Assembly: GCF_014650955.1 (NCBI RefSeq)
Contig: NZ_BMVY01000008.1
Coordinates: forward strand, 1-64,000
Length of the DNA: 64,000 bases
Source of the DNA: Streptomyces tauricus
Lineage (GTDB): Bacteria > Actinomycetota > Actinomycetes > Streptomycetales > Streptomycetaceae
Direction: 5' to 3'
The notes under the pieces were generated by a model that saw nothing but the letters and a program-made list of their open reading frames with translations, had not been told where the DNA came from and searched no databases. Position 1 is the first letter of the stretch. Each line of letters begins with the position of its first letter. This document shows positions 49,067 to 56,185 of the stretch, piece after piece. The translations under genes were made by a program, and so were the position numbers.

Positions 49067-49590
49067 AGCAGCCCCACTACGTAGTCGCCGGCCAGTGACA
49101 CAGTGGGCGCGACGGCCATGCCGATGAAGCCAGCGATGCTCTTCGCCAGGCCGAGGCTAAGCCCGGCGAAGATCTGCCGGACGAAGTCCCAGCGGAAGCC
49201 TCGGCGGCTGCACACGGCGACGATGACGACCGTGATGACGATGACGGCCACGTGCCCGCCCGGAGTGAGGGCGAGGTGGCTGGCCCGCGTCACGGCCGGG
49301 GTGGTCGCTCCGAAGCCGTAGACGAGCACGACGTCGCCAACGGTGTTGCTGCCCCACAGGGACCAGTCGGCGGCGCTGCCGATGATCCCGCCGACGCAGA
49401 GGATGAGGAGTGCGCCGTACGAGAGGCAGAGGACCTGCGGGGCGAGATCGCGGAGGGCCTTGAGGTTGAACCGTTTCTTGTGGTCCGTCCACCAGCGGGT
49501 GAAGTCCCAGGCGAACAGAGAGAGTCCGGTGGCGACGCCTCCGAGGGAGACGATGCCGTAGGCGGGGATGTCGAGTGGCGGCAGTGCCAT
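49063..49590 (-). CDS. Multi-pass membrane protein of Spd-like cluster
   Basis: 175 residues from ATG 49590. Four or more hydrophobic segments: AYGIVSLGGVATGLSLFAWD, LCLSYGALLILCVGGIIGSA, GGHVAVIVITVVIVAVC, LAKSIAGFIGMAVAPTVSLA. No enzymatic motif. The sequential overlaps and membrane character resemble spread proteins of Streptomyces plasmids, which act in intramycelial transfer. Confidence 0.65.
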   Translation of the reverse strand: MALPPLDIPAYGIVSLGGVATGLSLFAWDFTRWWTDHKKRFNLKALRDLAPQVLCLSYGALLILCVGGIIGSAADWSLWGSNTVGDVVLVYGFGATTPAVTRASHLALTPGGHVAVIVITVVIVAVCSRRGFRWDFVRQIFAGLSLGLAKSIAGFIGMAVAPTVSLAGDYVVGLL

Positions 49591-49599
49591 TGCTGGTCC

Positions 49600-49758
49600 T
49601 CAGTGGAGGAGAGCCGCGATGGTGGCGGCGAGGGCGAGGATGAAGGCGCCGGTGCCCGTGACCGGGAGGACGGCGCGGGGGGCCACTCGGGCCAGGGTGG
49701 CGAGGGCGCTGGCAGCGCTCGCTGCACAGAACGCACCGAAGATCACGGTCACGGGCAC
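49600..49758 (-). CDS. 52-residue hydrophobic protein
   Basis: GTG 49758 to TGA 49600, three nt after the upstream stop and nine nt before the next start. Translation VPVTVIFGAFCAASAASALA then TGTGAFILALAATIAALL gives two predicted membrane helices. Snug spacing between two genes on the same strand supports that it is real. Similar two-helix mini-proteins occur in Spd clusters. Confidence 0.6.
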   Translation of the reverse strand: MPVTVIFGAFCAASAASALATLARVAPRAVLPVTGTGAFILALAATIAALLH

Positions 49759-49761
49759 GGC

Positions 49762-50772
49762 CTAGGCGCCCATGGCGAACGGCGCGCGCGGCAGGGCCTT
49801 GAGGTGCGGCTCGTACCGCTCGACCTCGTCGCGCAGGGTGCCTCGGATGTAGCCGTCGGACGCATCGCTGAGGCCTGCGGCGACGATCGCCGTACGCATG
49901 GCGCCGGTGCCCGGGCGCGTGGGCGGGGTGGTGTTGTAGAGGCCGCGGATGACGGTGCAGCGGTCGTCGCTGTATTGGATCGGCGCGGGAGCCTGCGCGG
50001 GTGAGGCCGCGGGGGTCGGGATGGATCGGCGGCACACGACCGGCAGGAGCCGCGCGCCCGTCGGTACCACGGGCGGCCGCGGAACGCTCCTACGCGCGGG
50101 CGGCGGAGGGGGCGGCGTCGGCACGGGAGCCGCAGGCAGCGCCGGCGCAGCGACCGGAGCCTCCAGCGGGGCCGTCACGGGCGTCATGACGGGGGCGTCA
50201 TCGACCCTGTCAATGCTGGTCACGGCCGTCACAGGTGCGGTGACGGAGTCGAGGGTGTCGAGGCGGACCTTGACTGCCGCTCGCAGCGTCGTCCACGACT
50301 TCCGGGGGAACATCACCCAGGCCAAGACCGGGATGTGCGGCATCCGCTCGGCGATGAGGCCGCGGGCGACGCGCTGCTCGTCCCGAACGTCGCGGCGGTG
50401 CAGCTCGAAGAGCAGCTCGACCGCGAAGGAGATCGACGCGAGGCCGATACCGCCGACGAGGCCGCCGACCTCGCGACCGTGCGACCAGTTGAGGACGCCG
50501 GAGACGCCGACGAAGGCGAGGACGGCGATCCTCGGGAGGCCGGCGGGGGTGCCGCGCTCGATCGCGCGCTTGGCGTACTGCGCGCAGAGCAGACCGGCGA
50601 GGTCGAACATCAAGCTGAGGGCGTAGGCGGGCTCTTCGCGCATGCCCCAGCCCATGAGCTTGGAGCTGATGGACCAGGCGGCGGCGACGAGCATCATCGT
50701 GAGGACGATGAACCAGGCGGTCCCGACGCTGGCGCCGAGGCGGCGGCCGGTGCCGGTGGGTGGGGTCTTCAA
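49762..50772 (-). CDS. DUF2637-like membrane protein (spread-protein type)
   Basis: 336 residues. About four N-terminal membrane helices (TAWFIVLTMMLVAAAWSISS; PAYALSLMFDLAGLLCAQYA; LPRIAVLAFVGVSGVLNWSH; GLASISFAVELLFELHRRD) have the DUF2637 pattern known from Streptomyces plasmids and integrative elements. Then comes a basic stretch (FPRKSWTTLRAAVKVRLDTL), a long Pro/Ala linker with runs of Pro, and a C-terminal helical domain (MRTAIVAAGLSDASDGYIRG). In conjugative elements such proteins accompany Spd genes. Finding one in a prophage is unusual. One palindrome copy (50,180) lies in the Pro/Thr linker. Confidence 0.7.
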   Translation of the reverse strand: MKTPPTGTGRRLGASVGTAWFIVLTMMLVAAAWSISSKLMGWGMREEPAYALSLMFDLAGLLCAQYAKRAIERGTPAGLPRIAVLAFVGVSGVLNWSHGREVGGLVGGIGLASISFAVELLFELHRRDVRDEQRVARGLIAERMPHIPVLAWVMFPRKSWTTLRAAVKVRLDTLDSVTAPVTAVTSIDRVDDAPVMTPVTAPLEAPVAAPALPAAPVPTPPPPPPARRSVPRPPVVPTGARLLPVVCRRSIPTPAASPAQAPAPIQYSDDRCTVIRGLYNTTPPTRPGTGAMRTAIVAAGLSDASDGYIRGTLRDEVERYEPHLKALPRAPFAMGA

Positions 50773-50794
50773 GGGTTCTCCTGGTGGAGGGAGA

Positions 50795-50830
50795 GGGCCG
50801 CTCCCGCTCGGGGGATTGCGGGGGCGGCCC
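50795..50830 (-). terminator. Hairpin upstream of DUF2637-like gene
   Basis: A 13-bp stem GGGCCGCTCCCGC / GCGGGGGCGGCCC with one G-T pair and a 10-nt loop, in the 67-nt gap between the 24-residue gene and the DUF2637-like gene. No T-tract. Confidence 0.45.
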
Positions 50831-50839
50831 GGTCTCGGG

Positions 50840-50914
50840 TCAGGCGTGGCTGATCGCGAAGATCAGGGCCGCGATGCTGAGGAAGATCGCGAGGGCGTAG
50901 AGGAGGCGCTCCAT
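50840..50914 (-). CDS. 24-residue single-helix membrane mini-protein
   Basis: ATG 50914 to TGA 50840; reads MERLLYALAIFLSIAALIFA then ISHA. Almost the whole peptide is one hydrophobic helix. It starts 3 nt after the previous stop. Very small but in perfect operonic register; possibly a membrane regulator or assembly peptide. Confidence 0.5.
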   Translation of the reverse strand: MERLLYALAIFLSIAALIFAISHA

Positions 50915-50917
50915 GGG

Positions 50918-51109
50918 TCAGCGCCCCCAGCGGGTGATGCGGAAGCCGCCGCGCTTCTCGGCCGCGCGGTCGCGGTCCTCCCAGTCCCGGCCCTCCTGGT
51001 CGGCTTCACGGGCTCCGACGGTCTTGTGGGCGTGGAAGCGGCCGGCCCATCCGCTGACGGATACTCCGGCGGCGGGGTAGGCGCGGGTCATCTTGTCGCG
51101 GCGGGCCAT
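50918..51109 (-). CDS. Small basic hypothetical protein
   Basis: 63 residues from ATG 51109, coupled by TGATG to the gene upstream. Strongly charged (READQEGRDWEDRDRAAEKR) with a hydrophilic fold and no Cys pairs. Function unknown; member of the small-gene string. Confidence 0.55.
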   Translation of the reverse strand: MARRDKMTRAYPAAGVSVSGWAGRFHAHKTVGAREADQEGRDWEDRDRAAEKRGGFRITRWGR

Positions 51110-51231
51110 CAGCAGCGGCCAGCGGCGTCGAGGACGACGAGCAGCAGGCCCAGGCCCGTGACGGCGAGGCAGATGCCGTACCAGATCACCTTGGTGCGGC
51201 GGCTCATCGGACGGCGAGGCTGCTCGTTCAT
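51109..51231 (-). CDS. 40-residue single-pass membrane protein
   Basis: ATG 51231 to TGA 51109. A basic start (MNEQPRRPMSRRTK) followed by one helix (VIWYGICLAVTGLGLLLVVL). Coupled at both ends (ATGA and TGATG). Confidence 0.6.
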   Translation of the reverse strand: MNEQPRRPMSRRTKVIWYGICLAVTGLGLLLVVLDAAGRC

Positions 51232-51560
51232 GCGGTCGCCACCGGCCCGTCCTGATCGCCGGTGCCGTCGGCGGCGTCCTGCTTCAGGTCGGCAAGCCAC
51301 TGGTCGGGGGTCCGGTACCGGACCGGCTTGGCGGCGTGGCGCAGGTAGTCGGCTTCCCACTGCGGCCCGCGGGTGTCGTCGGCGAGGACGTCGCGGATCG
51401 CCAGCTGGATGAGGTGCGTCCGCTCGTCGACGGCGGCCTCGTACTTGCTGAGGTCCTCGACCGTGATGGCCGGGGTGGGGAGGGTGAGGGTCTCGCTGAT
51501 GGCCGCGAGGAGGTTGCGGATGGGCTCGGGGATCGTCTCGGGGCTGGGCTGCTGGCTCAT
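51228..51560 (-). CDS. Hypothetical soluble protein of early region
   Basis: 110 residues from ATG 51560. Helical, with IRNLLAAISETLTLPTPAIT, DERTHLIQLAIRDVLADDTR and TPDQWLADLKQDAADG. Similar proteins lie with Spd-type genes in Streptomyces elements; no function known. ATGA overlaps on both sides. Confidence 0.6.
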   Translation of the reverse strand: MSQQPSPETIPEPIRNLLAAISETLTLPTPAITVEDLSKYEAAVDERTHLIQLAIRDVLADDTRGPQWEADYLRHAAKPVRYRTPDQWLADLKQDAADGTGDQDGPVATA

Positions 51561-51934
51561 GCCGCCACCGCCGGGGCGCTCACGGGGATGACGCAGATCG
51601 TGTCGAGGAAGTCCGGGTCCGCCATGCGGACGATGCGCAGCAGCTGGCCGTCGCGGTCGGCGGCGCCCCACTCGTCGACCGCGGTGCCGTTGGCCCGCTC
51701 CTGGGTGATGCCGGCCTCGGCTTGTGCGACGGTCTCGTACCCCCAGTAGGAGCCGTGGTTGTCGTAGTTGTGGGCGAGGCGCTGGGGCATGGGCAGCGGG
51801 GTGGGGGTGTGCCGGGGCGCGGGCGGGGTGGGGAGGGTGATGGGGGCGAGGATGAGGGCGGTCGCGGCGACGATGGCGGCGAGGGCCTGCTCGGGGCTGG
51901 GCTGCTGGCCCGGCTGATCTGTACCGTGTGTCAC
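51557..51934 (-). CDS. Hypothetical protein, first gene of the Spd-like minus-strand string
   Basis: 125 residues from GTG 51934 with GGAGAAAC upstream. An N-terminal hydrophobic helix (EQALAAIVAATALILAPITL), a Pro-rich linker, then a small domain (DNHGSYWGYETVAQAEAGIT; LLRIVRMADPDFLDTICVIP). Divergent from the plus-strand HTH gene, with 130 nt between them that contains the GTATGGT operator. Confidence 0.6.
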   Translation of the reverse strand: MTHGTDQPGQQPSPEQALAAIVAATALILAPITLPTPPAPRHTPTPLPMPQRLAHNYDNHGSYWGYETVAQAEAGITQERANGTAVDEWGAADRDGQLLRIVRMADPDFLDTICVIPVSAPAVAA

Positions 51935-52039
51935 GGTCGTTTCTCCTGGTCGCTCAGGGGATTTGGCCCCCCGGCCCATATGGAGCGGCAACTCCGGGCC
52001 GGGGTTTTGTGCATGCAGCGCGGGCGTTCACCTCGGGCT

Positions 52040-52077
52040 GTATGGTGACCATACCCCAAAGTGTGCGGTGACCATAC
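52040..52077. promoter_or_regulatory. Operator: perfect GTATGGT-G-ACCATAC palindrome plus second half-site copy
   Basis: GTATGGTGACCATAC (52,040-52,054) has 7-bp perfect arms around a central G. GGTGACCATAC recurs at 52,067-52,077, with the start codon GTG of the HTH gene inside it. The centre-to-centre spacing is about two helical turns, consistent with autoregulation by the encoded HTH protein and possibly control of the divergent minus-strand operon. Confidence 0.65.
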
Positions 52078-52439
52078 AGGCATTGAGGGATTCGCCCGCC
52101 AGGACCAGGAAGGCGCGGGCATTGGCAGATGACGAGGAGGTGCAGCGAGTGTTCGACGCCCTTGACGATGTGGAGCGCATCGCCGATCCGGAGGCGCGGT
52201 CGCGTGCTCAGGCTCAGATCACGGCGGCGACCAGGGAGCGGAGTGCGAAGTGGAATGCCGAGCGCGCCGAGCTGGCTCAGCAGTTGCAGGCTGAGGAGGG
52301 GGAGTCGGTGCGGGGGATCGCTGCGCGTCTCGGGGTGAAGCCGAGCACGGTGCAGGACCTACTGCGTGGCTACAAGGGCTCGGGGAAAGACCGGCCGCCG
52401 GCGGAGGAGCGGAAGCCGGGCGACGGGGTGAAGGGGTAG
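52068..52439 (+). CDS. Plus-strand HTH protein (autoregulator candidate)
   Basis: 123 residues from GTG 52068. Helical N-terminal half (ALADDEEVQRVFDALDDVER; RAQAQITAATRERSAKWNAE) and a C-terminal helix-turn-helix, GESVRGIAARLGVKPSTVQD-LLRG, then a charged tail. It has the look of small regulators found in actinobacterial elements. Start chosen because the operator overlaps it and no upstream in-frame start is better placed. Followed after 2 nt by the membrane-coiled-coil gene, with which it forms a two-gene cassette. Confidence 0.7.
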   Translation: MTIQALRDSPARTRKARALADDEEVQRVFDALDDVERIADPEARSRAQAQITAATRERSAKWNAERAELAQQLQAEEGESVRGIAARLGVKPSTVQDLLRGYKGSGKDRPPAEERKPGDGVKG

Positions 52440-52441
52440 TT

Positions 52442-53089
52442 GTGGAACTGGGAGACGGCGCAGGCTGGGTCGGGGGCGTCGCGGGTGTTGCCGCTTTCGT
52501 GACCAGCATTTTCGGCCTGTCCAAATCGAGCGAAGCCAACAGGCTTGCTCGGGAGGCGAACAGTAAGAGTGACGAGTCCAACAACATCGCCCGAGAATCT
52601 AATGGTGTGGCTCGTGAGGCGAATGGCATTGCTGAGACCGCGAACGCTTTTGCGCGTCACGCAAACGATCTTGCCAATAGGCAGGAAGCTCGGAGCACGG
52701 AAAGCCATGCCATCCAGTGGGAAGGCGAATGGATCGCGCCGGGTCAGTATGAGCTGACGTGTCGCGGTTCTAGTGTGGCGCTCGACGTTGTCGCCGTCGT
52801 CACGGTCGATGACGAAGAGGCCAAGGTGGAGCGGGACCGGGTGCAGGCTCCCGAACGCTTTCTCCTGCAATTCCCGCGAGCGCAGCAGAATCTGATGAAT
52901 GAGAGGGTCGAATATGCTGCGGATCAGCGTGCTGCCCGAGCTCACCCTTTCGGGCAGGTCTCTTTCACCAACCAGATGCGATACAGCAATCATTCGATCG
53001 AAACCTGGGTGCACTGGAAGACGGAGACAGGTGCACCGAAGGAACACCGGGATACCTGGAATTTGGCGAACTTGGGCGAATTGGAATGA
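52442..53089 (+). CDS. Plus-strand moron: membrane-anchored coiled-coil protein
   Basis: 215 residues from GTG 52442. N-terminal hydrophobic segment (GAGWVGGVAGVAAFVTSIFG), then an Asn/Ala/Arg-rich heptad region (LAREANSKSDESNNIARESN; VAREANGIAETANAFARHAN), then a beta-rich domain (IQWEGEWIAPGQYELTCRGS; LDVVAVVTVDDEEAKVERDR; WVHWKTETGAPKEHRDTW). Codon use is less GC-extreme than in the neighbours, a sign of separate acquisition. Same layout as the gene at 47,130. Inferred role: prophage-expressed membrane factor, perhaps exclusion or sensing. Confidence 0.72.
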   Translation: MELGDGAGWVGGVAGVAAFVTSIFGLSKSSEANRLAREANSKSDESNNIARESNGVAREANGIAETANAFARHANDLANRQEARSTESHAIQWEGEWIAPGQYELTCRGSSVALDVVAVVTVDDEEAKVERDRVQAPERFLLQFPRAQQNLMNERVEYAADQRAARAHPFGQVSFTNQMRYSNHSIETWVHWKTETGAPKEHRDTWNLANLGELE

Positions 53090-53135
53090 GCTCCTGAGCT
53101 GAGTTCAGGCTTCCTAGCCATGTCGCGAACGCAGA

Positions 53136-53168
53136 GCGCCCCCTCGACCTTCGGGGTCGAGGGGGCGC
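53136..53168. terminator. Bidirectional terminator between plus-strand cassette and early operon
   Basis: A perfect 14-bp stem GCGCCCCCTCGACC / GGTCGAGGGGGCGC with a TTCGG loop, in the 134-nt gap between convergent genes. This insulates the plus-strand cassette. Confidence 0.75.
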
Positions 53169-53223
53169 GTCGTTGTACGTGAGTCGTCAAGACGGGTGAA
53201 GGGTGATCCGGGCGGGGAAGTCT

Positions 53224-53922
53224 TCAGGCGACGGTGGTGTAGCCGGTCCAGGTGCGTCCGCAGCCGCGGCACTTGACGGCGGGGTCCTGGCCGTCGCCGC
53301 CCTCGATGCGCAGTACTCCGCGGCAGTGCGGGCAGGGCCGGTCGAGGACCTGCGTCTTGCGGGTCATTTCCAGGGCGTGCTCGACCTGTGAGGCCGCGTG
53401 CCGGGCGGCAGTGGCGATGGCGTCCTGGTGGAGCGGGGTGAGCTTGGCGAAGGGCCCGGGAGCCCCGTCATGACGGGCCAGGAGCCAGGCCGCGGCGAAG
53501 GGCGCCGTACGTCGGCGGGGGTCCGTGAACGACCAGCGGCGGGCGTCCGCTTCGTCCTTGAGGATCAGTGTTCGCAGGGCGAGGGCGACGTCGTCTCCGG
53601 GGCCGGCCACCCGCACCTTGCCGGATGTGGCCGGTCGCTGGACGTGGTCGGCGATGATGTCGGCGGCGTCGACCAGCTGCTCGTCGAGCGCGCGCATCGT
53701 GTCGAGGATCTGCACGCGCAGAGGTGCGGCGGTGGCGCCGATCTGGTCGGGGGAGCGCTCAAGGGCGCGCTGCTCCTGGCGCTCGTCGTCGGCCTTGAGG
53801 TGGTCGGCGAGGCGGGCGATGCCCATAACGGGGGGCCAGGTGTCGGCCTGCGTGGTGCCGAGAGCCTGCTGGAGATCGGTCCAGTGATTGATCACGGTTT
53901 GGAGATGGGTGGCGGCGGTCAT
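53224..53922 (-). CDS. Early protein with C-terminal zinc ribbon
   Basis: 232 residues from ATG 53922. Helical N-terminal part (LQTVINHWTDLQQALGTTQA; RALDEQLVDAADIIADHVQR), then FTDPRRRTAPFAAAWLLARH, and a C-terminal zinc ribbon CPHCRGVLRIEGGDGQDPAV-KCRGCGRTW. A common early protein type in Streptomyces phages and elements, possibly nucleic-acid binding. It contains an exact palindrome copy at 53,464-53,477. Confidence 0.68.
   Translation of the reverse strand: MTAATHLQTVINHWTDLQQALGTTQADTWPPVMGIARLADHLKADDERQEQRALERSPDQIGATAAPLRVQILDTMRALDEQLVDAADIIADHVQRPATSGKVRVAGPGDDVALALRTLILKDEADARRWSFTDPRRRTAPFAAAWLLARHDGAPGPFAKLTPLHQDAIATAARHAASQVEHALEMTRKTQVLDRPCPHCRGVLRIEGGDGQDPAVKCRGCGRTWTGYTTVA
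53464..53477. promoter_or_regulatory. Exact CCCGTCATGACGGG palindrome
   Basis: 14 of 14 positions; inside the coding sequence of the zinc-ribbon protein, where it is read in a different frame from most other copies (RHDG). Confidence 0.7.
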
Positions 53923-53961
53923 CGCGACTCCTGTGGCGTGTGAGTACGGTGATCACTGCCG

Positions 53962-53999
53962 GGGGCGCGCCTCGCCTGGGGAGGTTGGCGGCGCGCCCC
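53962..53999 (-). terminator. Hairpin between early genes
   Basis: 10-bp perfect stem GGGGCGCGCC / GGCGCGCCCC with an 18-nt loop, in the 87-nt gap before the zinc-ribbon gene on the minus strand. No T-tract. Confidence 0.45.
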
Positions 54000-54009
54000 T
54001 TCGTGCTGC

Positions 54010-54288
54010 TCAGCGGCTGCTGTGCGGTCCGTCGTTGGGCCAGGTGAGAGTGCCGTCCGCATGACGGCCTTCGTGTCCGGCGAGCAGGGCGCAGCGTTCG
54101 GCGCCGCTCGCGTTGGGCGTGCTGCTGCCTGCGCTGCACGGCGGGCCTGCGAGAGCCGTGCGGATGCGCTGTCGCCAGTCGAGGGCGGACGGGTCGTCGA
54201 GGACGGCTCGTACGCGGTCGAGGGCTTGGCCTCGGGCGGCGTAGACGTCGAGGAGTGCGTCGACGGTCTTCTGCTCGGCGATGGTCAG
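54010..54288 (-). CDS. Small early protein with probable CTG start
   Basis: 92 residues. No ATG, GTG or TTG exists in frame near the start; the frame is open across the end of the upstream gene, whose sequence ...AGG AGC TGA overlaps CTG ACC ATC. A CTGA junction at 54,285-54,288 would mimic the ATGA junctions used throughout this operon. Sequence LTIAEQKTVDALLDVYAARG, then ERCALLAGHEGRHADGTLTW, a C..L.GH.G.H motif common in actinophage mini-proteins and perhaps metal-binding. Start is uncertain. Confidence 0.55.
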   Translation of the reverse strand: MTIAEQKTVDALLDVYAARGQALDRVRAVLDDPSALDWRQRIRTALAGPPCSAGSSTPNASGAERCALLAGHEGRHADGTLTWPNDGPHSSR

Positions 54289-54617
54289 CTCCTCCTTCGG
54301 GGCGGTCCGTACGGGGACTGCCAGGCCGGGCGGACGGGGTTGCCGTCCTGGTCGATGACGCGCGGCCGCGGTTCGGAGAGTCCCTGCATCGCTCTCCGCA
54401 CGCGGTCGAAGGCCTCGTCGTACCGATCGGTGCACACCGTGATCACGGTCGTCTCGAAGGTCCCCGAGAGCTGCGGCATCGAGAAGGCCAGCGCGTCGAG
54501 GGCGTCGTGACGGCGCCAGTACGCCTCGTCCGGCATCTCCTCGTCGAGCTCGACGGAGACGACGCCCTCGATCTCCTGCCACTCGCCGTCGAGGAAGACG
54601 TGCAGACGGCCCGTCAT
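54285..54617 (-). CDS. Early hypothetical protein
   Basis: 110 residues; its ATG (54,617) lies inside the exact palindrome CCCGTCATGACGGG and overlaps the upstream stop by ATGA. Contains GRLHVFLDGEWQEIEGVVSV then TFETTVITVCTDRYDEAFDR. Fold looks alpha/beta. Function unknown. Confidence 0.65.
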   Translation of the reverse strand: MTGRLHVFLDGEWQEIEGVVSVELDEEMPDEAYWRRHDALDALAFSMPQLSGTFETTVITVCTDRYDEAFDRVRRAMQGLSEPRPRVIDQDGNPVRPAWQSPYGPPRRRS

Positions 54618-54623
54618 GACGGG
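54610..54623. promoter_or_regulatory. Exact CCCGTCATGACGGG palindrome on a start/stop junction
   Basis: 14 of 14 positions. The TGA of the 306-residue gene and the ATG of the next gene are both inside it (ATGA), so a bound protein or the RNA form could affect both transcription and coupling. Confidence 0.7.
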
Positions 54624-55534
54624 TTTTCCGGGCCGGCGCCGTTGATGACAGCGCAGAGTTCGAGCAGGCGTGTGTCCCACCAGCGGGCCATGCTCGTGCC
54701 GAGCGGCGGTGGGCCGGCCTTCACCCAGCGCTCGTACAGGTCGATGACGCGCTGCACGTCAGCGTCGGCGCTGCGGGCGAGGCCTGCGTAGGTCCGGGCG
54801 TGGGGCTTGATTACGGCCAGGACCGCACTGACGAGGTCAGGGACGTAGGCAGTGATGCGCAGAGGCCCGGTCCCGTCTTGGCGGAGCTCCTGGCTTGGAG
54901 CCGAGGTGATGGCGGCACCGAGTTGCCCGCGCAGCGCTGACATGTCGGGCCGGGCGCAGGATCCGCTGGCGGTCTCCTCGCAGGGGCTGCCGTGGCCGAC
55001 GTGGTCCGTCGCCTTCCACCCGATGCCTGTGGTGAAGCCCGTCATGACGGGGGATCCGGCGGCCTGCATCGCGTCAGCCGCGCTGGTCGCGCTGTCGAGG
55101 GCGGCGAGGGTGTCGAGCGCCTGCTGCCGAGCGCCGGCCCGCACCGAGTGCTTGATGGTCGCCTCGCTGAGGCGGCGTACGCGAGCGATGGCGGCCTGCG
55201 CCTGCTCCAGCTCGGCGCCCACGGTGTTGAGGCTGCTCTCCTCCTCCGGTTCGAGACCAGGGACCAGGTCCGACGGCTGCTCGGGGAGCTTGCCGTCGAG
55301 GTACGCCTGGCCGATCGCAGCCGCCAGGCGCTGGCCCATCTTCTCCAGCGAGCCCTCAGCGGTTCCGCCGTCGAGGATCTCCACCGAGGCGGCGAGGCCG
55401 GAGAGCATGCCGGAGAGGAACGCCTGGACATGCAGCGGTCCGTCGGCGGCCTGGCGCTTCGTCTCCTCAAGGAGGGCCCTGATGTGCCTCCGGACGCGGT
55501 CGTCGCCAGCTCGGCGCGGGTTGGGGTGGCTCAT
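54614..55534 (-). CDS. Early hypothetical protein, 306 residues
   Basis: Mostly helical: RRHIRALLEETKRQAADGPL, KMGQRLAAAIGQAYLDGKLP, LEQAQAAIARVRRLSEATIK and VQRVIDLYERWVKAGPPPLG. The middle has SPVMTGFTTG, encoded by a palindrome copy. No recognised domain. 4-nt overlaps at both ends. Confidence 0.65.
   Translation of the reverse strand: MSHPNPRRAGDDRVRRHIRALLEETKRQAADGPLHVQAFLSGMLSGLAASVEILDGGTAEGSLEKMGQRLAAAIGQAYLDGKLPEQPSDLVPGLEPEEESSLNTVGAELEQAQAAIARVRRLSEATIKHSVRAGARQQALDTLAALDSATSAADAMQAAGSPVMTGFTTGIGWKATDHVGHGSPCEETASGSCARPDMSALRGQLGAAITSAPSQELRQDGTGPLRITAYVPDLVSAVLAVIKPHARTYAGLARSADADVQRVIDLYERWVKAGPPPLGTSMARWWDTRLLELCAVINGAGPENPS
55038..55051. promoter_or_regulatory. Exact CCCGTCATGACGGG palindrome inside a gene
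   Basis: 14 of 14 positions, mid-gene in the 306-residue protein, read as PVMTG. Confidence 0.7.
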
Positions 55535-55887
55535 GCGCTGCTCCGTGGGTGGTGGTCGGTGTCGAGGTGGGCGGCGACGATGCGGTGGAACTCATCCGTG
55601 CACGACCGGCTGTCGTGTCGGGTGCCGTCGCTGTGGCGGGCGAGCATGCAGCACGGGTTCAACGGCTCAGGACGCTCTCCGAGTACGCGCGCCCGCGCCC
55701 AGGCGGCTTCGGCGATGGCTCGGTGGTGCGCCGTGTAGTAGCGGGCGGCGCACCAGGCGAAGAACGCCGCGGCGTACAGGCCGGGGATCGCGCACCAAGG
55801 GCCGGCCGTCGAGCAGTAGAGGCCGGTGGCCGCGAACCCGCCCGCGCCCAGAGTGCAGGCGCGGGCGGTACGACGGTGCGCGGTCAC
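55531..55887 (-). CDS. Small membrane protein
   Basis: 118 residues from GTG 55887. Two hydrophobic segments (ACTLGAGGFAATGLYCSTAG; AIPGLYAAAFFAWCAARYYT) and a soluble tail with CCMLARHSDGTRHDSRSC. Unknown function. GTGA and ATGA junctions. Confidence 0.6.
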   Translation of the reverse strand: MTAHRRTARACTLGAGGFAATGLYCSTAGPWCAIPGLYAAAFFAWCAARYYTAHHRAIAEAAWARARVLGERPEPLNPCCMLARHSDGTRHDSRSCTDEFHRIVAAHLDTDHHPRSSA

Positions 55888-56012
55888 GGACGGGTCCGGC
55901 GCGCTCGGCGCGCTCTGACCCTGCGCATCGCCAGGAGGCCGAGCTCGATCACGACGACGACGGCGACGCCGAGGGCGACGTCCGTGAGGTCGGTGTTGCC
56001 GAGGGGGTTCAT
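55884..56012 (-). CDS. 42-residue single-pass membrane protein
   Basis: ATG 56012 to TGA 55884. One helix (VALGVAVVVVIELGLLAM) and a basic end (RRVRARRARRTRP), so the C-terminus should be cytoplasmic. Confidence 0.6.
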   Translation of the reverse strand: MNPLGNTDLTDVALGVAVVVVIELGLLAMRRVRARRARRTRP

Positions 56013-56179
56013 GAGGGCTCCTGGCGGGTGCGGTGGGCGTGGCGGCGGGCGCCGGATCGGCTCCGGGCCCAGGTCGGGCGCGGGCGGCGAGAGAGGGGCG
56101 GGAGCTCCTGGCCCTGGTGGCCGCAGAGCAGCGCGGACAGGGCGATGACGCAGCCCAGGTACGCTGCGACGCCCGTCAT
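56009..56179 (-). CDS. 56-residue protein with N-terminal hydrophobic helix
   Basis: ATG 56179 lies inside an exact palindrome; the helix AAYLGCVIALSALLCG is followed by a basic tail (LSRRPRPTWARSRSGARRHA). ATGA coupling at both ends. Confidence 0.58.
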   Translation of the reverse strand: MTGVAAYLGCVIALSALLCGHQGQELPPLSRRPRPTWARSRSGARRHAHRTRQEPS

Positions 56180-56185
56180 GACGGG
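56172..56185. promoter_or_regulatory. Exact CCCGTCATGACGGG palindrome on a start/stop junction
   Basis: 14 of 14 positions; contains the TGA of the 256-residue gene and the ATG of the 56-residue gene. Confidence 0.7.

Noticed and set aside
54051..54070. CCGTCCGCATGACGGCC as a palindrome copy
   Set aside because: The left arm is displaced and breaks dyad symmetry.
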